DNA from: Multifurca ochricompacta
Taxonomy: Eukaryota; Basidiomycota; Agaricomycetes; Russulales; Russulaceae
Length of the DNA stretch: 10,109 nt
NCBI GenBank assembly: GCA_022496185.1
Contig: WTXG01000605.1
Location: forward strand, 1-10,109
Direction: 5' to 3'
The notes beneath the pieces are model-generated. The model ran no database searches. It saw only the letters and a program-made list of their open reading frames with translations, and was not told the origin of the DNA. Positions 6,170 to 10,109 of this stretch are shown here, piece after piece. The position numbers and the translations under genes were made by a program. Positions within the stretch are counted from its first letter, which is position 1. Every line of letters begins with the position of its first letter.

Positions 6170-6644
6170 ATGCACCCCACATCCTCTGCTCAGAAAGAAA
6201 ACATGCTCTCTCTGGCCTCTGAAGGTCATTACACTCACACTATTGCCTCCAGACTCAGCCTCAGCCAGTCCACAGTCTCTAGGACACTCAGAACCCTCCT
6301 TACCAACCATCAGTCACCTCATTTTGGTCATCCTTCCAAGCTCTCTGCTACCTCTGAACATGCTATCATGATACAAATCACCACAGGAAAGGTTGCCAAT
6401 GCTGTCCAGGCCACAAAGCACATCAATTCCATTATCCCCAACCATGCCTCTTCACAAACTGTGCACTGGGTTCTTAAACAACATTCATTTAAGGCTGTAA
6501 CAAAGAAGAAAAGGCCACTACTCTCTGCAGTACATTGCAAGAAGCACTTAGCCTTTGCTTTGAAGTACCAAAACTGGACTATGGAGGACTGGAAGAGGGT
6601 CATTTGGTCAGATGAGACCAAAATCAACAGGTTTGGGTCAGATG
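6170..6644 (+). pseudogene. Tc1/mariner transposase, N-terminal fragment
   Basis: From ATG 6170 about 158 residues read as a Tc1-like transposase. A helix-turn-helix DNA-binding region lies at residues ~12-45 (TIASRLSLSQSTVSRTLR). A linker with GHPSKLSA and a second HTH-like part (TVHWVLKQHSFKA, ~101-113) follow. The DDE domain then opens with VIWSDETKINRFGSD, which contains the first catalytic aspartate. The other two catalytic acids are missing because the sequence turns back on itself at about 6645; the remaining open frame to 6763 is antisense sequence. It cannot be active. A start at 6170 is plausible because the motif match begins a few residues later. Confidence 0.85.
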
Positions 6645-6864
6645 CCAGTCCTCCACAGTCCACTCTCTGTACTTCAAAGCAAAGGCTAAGTGCTTCTTGC
6701 AATGTACTGCAGAGAGTAGTGGCCTTTTCTTCTTTGTTACAGCCTTTAATGAATGTTGTTTAAGAACCCAGTGCACAGTTTGTGAAGAGGCATGGTTGGG
6801 GATAATGGAATTGATGTGCTTTGTGGCCTGGACAGCATTGGCAACCTTTCCTGTGGTGATTTGT
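6373..6864. repeat. 220-bp inverted duplication within the Tc1 transposase
   Basis: The arms 6373-6592 and 6645-6864 are inverse complements of equal length with about six mismatches, five of them in a cluster near the turn. The 52-bp loop contains the WSDETK motif. A transcript across it would fold into a long hairpin. Confidence 0.9.
6645..6864 (-). pseudogene. Inverted fragment of Tc1 transposase
   Basis: Read on the minus strand, 6864 down to 6645 encodes the part of the transposase from QITTGKVANAVQATKH to WTVEDW. It is the same stretch as in the forward copy, with changes F to L in QHSFKA and QNWTM to REWTV. Both ends are abrupt: one at the hairpin turn, the other where the tRNA-like repeat begins (6865). 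The longer reverse frame (to 6896) picks up unrelated repeat sequence. Confidence 0.85.
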
Positions 6865-6914
6865 GTTGAGGTTTCAGCACCCCGATCGAGGGACATTCAA
6901 TCTCAGGAAAAGTA

Positions 6915-6989
6915 TAGCCATGTTGGGGATTGAACCCAAGACCCCCAGACATTCTAGGTCCAGTGCTCTAACCACTGAGCTACATGGCC
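6915..6989 (-). repeat. tRNA-like sequence, second copy (SINE-like)
   Basis: On the minus strand this 75-nt unit folds as a tRNA: acceptor GGCCATG/CATGGCT, D-stem GCTC/GAGC, T-stem TTGGG/CCCAA with loop TTCAATC, discriminator A. The A box TAGCTCAGTGG and B box GGTTCAATCC are intact. The anticodon stem CTGGA/TCTGG needs two wobbles and the loop is 9 nt (or 7 nt with a sixth pair, which would give AGA as anticodon). That plus its repeat nature argues against a working tRNA. Homology to 2998-3073 extends upstream (ACCAC..TGAA) and downstream (CCYTYGATCGGGGTG), so the repeat covers about 6865-7015. Confidence 0.6.
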
Positions 6990-7221
6990 TTGGGAACTTC
7001 AAGGTGGTTTCTGTGTGTTATGCCCTAGCCATAACCAGTCCACCCATGTGTTGAACACGGAAGATGTTCAGTGATGCTTCAGGCATCAGGTGATTAGATT
7101 AGCTACTTTGTAGATTAGATTAGATTCCGGAGTTTCGGACTTTTACTATATCTTTATTACTTTCTTTCTCACATTCCGCAGTAGCTGACTGATGCACCAT
7201 GTAACATGTGATTTCTGTAGT

Positions 7222-7232
7222 GGCCAATGGCC
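7222..7232 (+). promoter_or_regulatory. CCAAT box in a palindrome, LTR promoter
   Basis: GGCCAATGGCC lies about 85 bp before the TATA box and is kept in the outer LTR (about 2576-2586). CCAAT boxes bind the HAP/NF-Y complex in fungi; use by this promoter is inferred. Confidence 0.5.
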
Positions 7233-7312
7233 TTTCTCCCTCATGTTTATTGTTTGGACTTTGTCCGGCACTTATGGACTTATTCCCAGTGCACAGACCA
7301 TCCCTTGGATAG

Positions 7313-7319
7313 TATATAA
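7313..7319 (+). promoter_or_regulatory. TATA box of the LTR promoter
   Basis: TATATAA inside agtatataagggtgtctg is conserved in the outer (about 2665-2671) and inner (about 3653-3659, minus strand) solo LTRs. Transcription would be expected to begin about 25-35 bp downstream, at the foot of the hairpin. Confidence 0.65.
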
Positions 7320-7340
7320 GGGTGTCTGTTTCGTCCCTTC

Positions 7341-7370
7341 CACTTCAGAGTTTCTTCTACCTCTGAAGTG
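7341..7370 (+). other. Hairpin at the predicted 5' end of the Copia transcript
   Basis: cacttcagag (7341-7350) pairs perfectly with ctctgaagtg (7361-7370) across a 10-nt loop, and pairing resumes for three pairs after one mismatch. The same stem occurs in the related LTRs at 2690-2727 and 3597-3634, where all 14 pairs are intact. Confidence 0.8.
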
Positions 7371-7549
7371 TAAGTCATCCTCTCTACTATCATCACTACC
7401 TTAAGACTAACTCTGTATATAGAACTTGTCTTTGTCTAGGTGTGTAGTATAGTGTAATAGAGTTTCTTCTACCTCTGAAGTAACTTGTCTTTGTCTAGCC
7501 TAACCCGCTAACTTCACAGTCAGTATGCTGCGCACATGCCTGTTCATCA

Positions 7550-7571
7550 GGTTATGGGCCCTGAGCACGCT
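7550..7571 (+). other. Primer-binding site, half initiator tRNA-Met
   Basis: Immediately after the LTR, GGTTATGGGCCC followed by tgagcacgct is the complement of the anticodon stem-loop and D-arm side of eukaryotic initiator tRNA-Met (anticodon CAT within GGGCCCATAACC). Drosophila copia and yeast Ty5 prime with such an internal half-tRNA rather than the tRNA 3' end. The exact host tRNA is not in the window. Confidence 0.85.
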
Positions 7572-8488
7572 TTACTGATCTGTACATTGTTTTGATCAGT
7601 CCAAACCATTCTTCTTCAAGCTCACTGCTTCAAGACTACTCTTTCCCAATCACAGTCACAGTGAGCTTCGATTTCTTTTCATCTTGCCCTTAACTATCCA
7701 CAAGGTGGTGGGCTTTATGTCCCCACCTTGATCTGTCTGGCTAGTCCCTCAGGGGATTCTTGCAAGAGGTGATGAGGGACCCTAAGCGGGTGAAACACCT
7801 TGAGTTCCTCATGTGCGCTCTAAGTAAATAGTATTCATAGTTATAGCTGGGTTTTCGTCCCATCCATAGTCTTAGTAGGCCACTTGCCCAGAAGGCTTGG
7901 GGCTATAGGTTCAGTCAATGCTTGGCTCGATCCGTAAGCCAGGTTTAGCGACCTGCAGGTAGAGTTTAGGGTCTAGAACAAGGCATGGGTAGTCACTCCC
8001 ATGACGCTTGGGCTCGATACAAGTAGGCTTGAACTACTATAGTATTTACACAGTAGCTAGAAGGTTTTGTCTCTGGGCAGAAGTATTCGCTGCCGTAGTT
8101 GGGGGTTCGCCCCAACCAGAGGAAACCTGATAGTCTACTATAGTCATGGCCCCAATCATCTAGGGCTTAATCATGGACTCCACCACCAGCACTAGAGGAA
8201 GGGCTCTATACCCTTTGTCTCTAGTGGAACTTGCGGTTGGCTCCTCCATGACATGACTCCCCATCTATTTACACAACGTCCCCCTGATGTGGGCTTAGGA
8301 CTTGTTGTAGAATGGGGTTAGACAGCCTACTATACTACTTAGAAGTCGCACATCAGAGGCAGGACTTTCTTAAGTTCTGAAGCATAGCGCCACAGAATGG
8401 ATGGGCCCTCTTCAATGAGACCTGGACAACTGGTTCTAACTGCTCCTTGGAACCAGGATCAACCTTTTTTAAAAACAAATCATCTCAA
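7572..8488 (+). other. Long structured untranslated leader of the Copia element
   Basis: About 0.9 kb with no substantial reading frame, but with successive perfect stems: 7701-7708/7723-7730 (caaggtgg), 7744-7750/7774-7780 (gtccctc), 7984-7989/7998-8003 (catggg), 8076-8080/8090-8094 (ggcag), 8098-8104/8110-8116 (gttgggg, loop gttcg) and 8190-8197/8219-8226 (cactagag). In retroelements such leaders hold packaging, dimerisation or translation-control signals; which apply here is unknown. An ATG at 8397 opens a frame that is not the gag frame at its start. Confidence 0.6.
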
Positions 8489-9397
8489 ATGTCTTCCATC
8501 GTCTTCCCCCCCACTTTCAAGTTCGATAAGCTTGATGGCTCCAACTGGCAGCAGTGGTCGTGTCCTCACTGCCCTGCTAAGGATCAATGGGATGAAGAGG
8601 CATATCACGCATGATGCCCCTGAATTCCTTAATGCCCCCAAGCCAGAGGATGGAGAAAAGGACGACGAGTACGCCAAGCGCTTTGCATCATGGTCAGAGC
8701 CAATGTACCAGGAATGGAATAGAGTGGAAGAGTCCTCATGGAGTTCTGGTGATGGTAACGTCACCAGAAACATACTCCCAAATTGCCTCCGACAGAACTT
8801 ATCCTTCTGTCAATGCCAAGTATGAGCGTTTGGAATCGCTCTATGGCTCAGTAGGTAGCATGGCCACCTACAACTGTGGTGTTCTGTGTCCTCTTCCGCT
8901 TGGAGGAGGGTAAGCAATTCAGACCCCAGTTGCAGCGTGTGTTGGATGTGAGGAGTACTCTCAAGGAAAATGGGATGGAGATCTCTGATCTCCAGTGAGC
9001 TTTATTTTGCTCCAATCCCTACCTCCATCCTACAATGCCATTGCTGGCTCTATCCTGGCGTCAGGTCCTCCTGACCGCCTTTCCCCTCAGGACCTTGTAC
9101 AAAGGTTCCTAAATGAGGAAAGCCGACTAGCCGGCCCGCAGGAAGTGGTGTTGGGCTGCCCTTAACAAGGCAGCCCATGTCAACAAAAACAAAAATAAAA
9201 AACAAGTATCTTTCACGCCACAACCTGCAGGTGCATCATCGTCCAATGATGTCACCTGCTTCTATTGCCAGAAGCCGGGCCACAAGGCTAATGAATGTCG
9301 GCAAAGGAAACAGGACAGAGCCAATGCTGATGCAGGCAAAAAGGGCAACAAGAGGAAGGGCAAGGCCCCAGTGTACATACCAACTCCACACAAGTAG
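8489..9397 (+). pseudogene. Copia gag, broken by several frameshifts
   Basis: Gag coats the particle and binds the RNA genome. I place its start at ATG 8489 (MSSIVFPPTFKFDKLDGSNW), because KLDGSNW is the usual N-terminal Copia gag motif; the ATG at 8397 is in another frame. Coding sequence then jumps frame: LTALLRINGM to about 8740; YERLESLYGSVGSMATYN (8821-8874); EEGKQFRPQLQRVLDV up to a TGA at 8996-8998; then SLPPSYNAIAGSILASG and QDLVQRFLNEESRLAG. The nucleocapsid part holds a C-X2-C-X4-H-X4-C zinc knuckle (CFYCQKPGHKANEC, 9257-9298) and a basic tail (GKKGNKRKGK). It ends at TAG 9395-9397. At least five frame changes make this copy non-functional. Confidence 0.82.
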
Positions 9398-10109
9398 CTA
9401 CCATAGTTAATGGTAGTGCAGAATACAGGAGGTGCATGAGACACCTCGCATTTCACTTTATATGATGACCGAACATACACAAGAAGTCGATGATGGCAGC
9501 AATCCTTGGATGATGGACAGTGGAGCCACCACTCATTTTACACCATACTTAGATATTTCTCTGAGTATTCCCACACAAGGGACACTCGGTGACAATTGGT
9601 GATGGCTCTGTAGTCCAAGTCGAAGGAACAGGCAAAGTTATACTCAAAACTCGAAACAATTATGAGTTAGAGTTAAATAATGTCTTATATGCCTGGCAGT
9701 GAAAGAATACTGTCGACAAGCTGCATCACAGACAAAGGGCTCAGTGGAATTTTCTCCATCTGAGGTCAAAATAAAGTACAATAATGCAATTATAGCGGAA
9801 GGTGTCAAGGCTATGGGACTCTATTGGGTCTTTGGGAAAACTATGCAGAATCTAAATACTGCTTCCCACAAATCTGCATCAAGTAGCCTTGATACCTGGC
9901 ATTTGCGCATGGGTCATATGTCAAAAGAGGCCCTCAAAAGACATGCTCCTAAGGCTGTAAAAGGCCTTAGTATTGATAATAGCCAAGTGGAAGACAAGCG
10001 TGTTATGGCTGTGAAATGGGAAAATCACACCGTCTTCCATTCCCTCCCTCTCAAAAGAGAGCTTCAGCACCCTTGGAGGTCATTCATAGTGACCTAGTTG
10101 TCCTTTACA
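9398..10109 (+). pseudogene. Copia pol, protease and start of integrase, broken, partial
   Basis: The aspartic protease is recognisable from NPWMMDSGATTHFTPY, with the catalytic DSGA at 9516-9527. Its frame stops at 9600-9602 and resumes one frame over as TIGDGSVVQVEGTGKV (9592 on) through NNVLYAW, stopping at 9700. The next stretch, in a third phase from 9699, reads to the GAG-pre-integrase domain: DTWHLRMGHMSKEALKRHAP with the two zinc-binding histidines at 9900-9902 and 9915-9917. A shift at about 10000 is needed to reach CYGCEMGKSHRLPFP (cysteines 10001-10003 and 10010-10012) and the integrase opening VIHSDL, whose aspartate (10091-10093) is the first of the D,D-35-E triad. The gene runs off the right edge. 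Gag and pol were probably one polyprotein, now separated by stops. Confidence 0.82.

Larger units (their letters stand above)
5808..6644 (+). mobile_element. Tc1/mariner element, left part, truncated
   Basis: This begins CAGTGCCTCACAAAACTGAG directly after a TA dinucleotide that is part of the interrupted LTR, as expected for TA-specific Tc1/mariner insertion. A perfect 19-bp inverted copy of part of the terminal sequence (5813-5831) lies at 6001-6019. A Tc1-type transposase follows at 6170. The matching right terminus is absent: the element breaks at about 6644, where an inverted copy of its own transposase segment begins. Confidence 0.7.
7049..7549 (+). repeat. 5' LTR of the Copia element
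   Basis: It starts TGTTGAACA and ends TGTTCATCA, near-perfect inverse complements with TG...CA termini, followed at once by the primer-binding site. It carries GATTAGATT repeats (about 7091-7126), a GGCCAATGGCC palindrome, a TATATAA box, a hairpin, and a duplicated motif pair: acctctgaagt plus acttgtctttgtctag, the latter at 7424-7439 and 7483-7498. Relatives are 2392-4055, 3425-3923 and 4137-5807. The 5-bp TSD cannot be checked because the 3' LTR is outside. Confidence 0.88.
7049..10109 (+). mobile_element. Ty1/Copia LTR retrotransposon, 5' portion, degenerate
   Basis: In order: a 501-bp 5' LTR, a half-tRNA primer-binding site, a long leader, gag with a CCHC zinc knuckle, an aspartic protease with DSGA, a GAG-pre-integrase HH-CC zinc-binding region and the first acidic residue of the integrase core. 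Protease followed by integrase (with reverse transcriptase expected after it, beyond the window) is the Copia order. Frameshifts and stops throughout show that this copy cannot make a full polyprotein. The remaining integrase, RT/RNase H and 3' LTR are outside the window. Confidence 0.88.

Noticed and set aside
6624..6952. Forward and reverse small reading frames around the hairpin and tRNA-like unit
   Set aside because: Only the transposase-derived part (6645-6864, minus) has content; the rest is antisense or tRNA-like sequence.
6915..6989. Functional tRNA-Ser (AGA)
   Set aside because: The anticodon loop is oversized, the stem relies on wobbles, there is no long variable arm as Ser needs, and the unit is repeated with its flanks.
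8397..8825. Single intact 142-residue gag gene starting at 8397
   Set aside because: Copia gag motifs lie in three frames. The N-terminal KLDGSNW motif is in the frame of ATG 8489, so the long frame is a mosaic of out-of-frame and in-frame sequence.
9262..9480. Reverse-strand 72-residue reading frame
   Set aside because: It is antisense to the gag zinc knuckle and basic tail; no independent support.

Overview
This window looks like transposon-rich DNA from a filamentous fungus, most likely a mushroom-forming basidiomycete (Agaricomycete). I infer this from a Copia-type retrotransposon primed by a half initiator-tRNA-Met, a Tc1-like transposase of a kind I associate with agaricomycete genomes, and a TPR protein of the fungal NLR-like kind. 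The species cannot be named from the sequence. There is no CRISPR, operon or phage signal. Only about 1.3 kb looks like host sequence; the rest is transposable elements, several inserted into one another, with target-site duplications (TSDs) that can be read by eye.

Layout. (1) 1-490 is the 3' part of a TPR-repeat gene. (2) 491-1957 is a non-autonomous hAT-like element ('hAT-A', copy 1) with a perfect 8-bp TSD. It splits the TPR gene 15 codons before its old stop, and the displaced codons are at 1966-2009. (3) 2010-2391 is host-like sequence ending in a short hAT-A remnant. (4) 2392-4055 is an old solo LTR on the + strand (TSD aatac). A second hAT-like element ('hAT-B', 2794-3938, TSD gtttaggt) sits inside it. 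hAT-B in turn carries a tRNA-like repeat and a younger solo LTR on the - strand (3425-3923, TSD ctagg). (5) 4137-5807 is a third LTR, on the - strand, split by hAT-A copy 2 (4192-5620, TSD gttaggct) and cut at its far side by a Tc1-like end. (6) 5808-6864 holds Tc1/mariner remnants: a terminal repeat, a truncated transposase and a 220-bp inverted copy of part of that transposase. (7) About 6865-7015 is a second tRNA-like repeat on the - strand. (8) 7049-10109 is the 5' part of a Copia LTR retrotransposon: a 501-bp LTR, primer-binding site, long hairpin-rich leader, and gag and protease/integrase coding sequence broken by many frameshifts. It runs off the right edge.

How the parts relate. The three solo or fragmentary LTRs and the LTR at 7049 belong to one family, so the window records several rounds of insertion by it, two of them followed by reduction to solo LTRs. 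The apparent giant inverted repeat (491-1957 against 4192-5620) is not one foldback transposon. It is two independent insertions of the same hAT family in opposite orientation, each with its own TSD. No element here encodes an intact transposase or polyprotein. The most notable observations are the transposon-rewritten end of the TPR gene, the TSD-dated nesting, insertion of two hAT families at matching sites of the same LTR, the tRNA-like sequences inside larger repeats, and a conserved hairpin at the predicted start of the Copia transcript.
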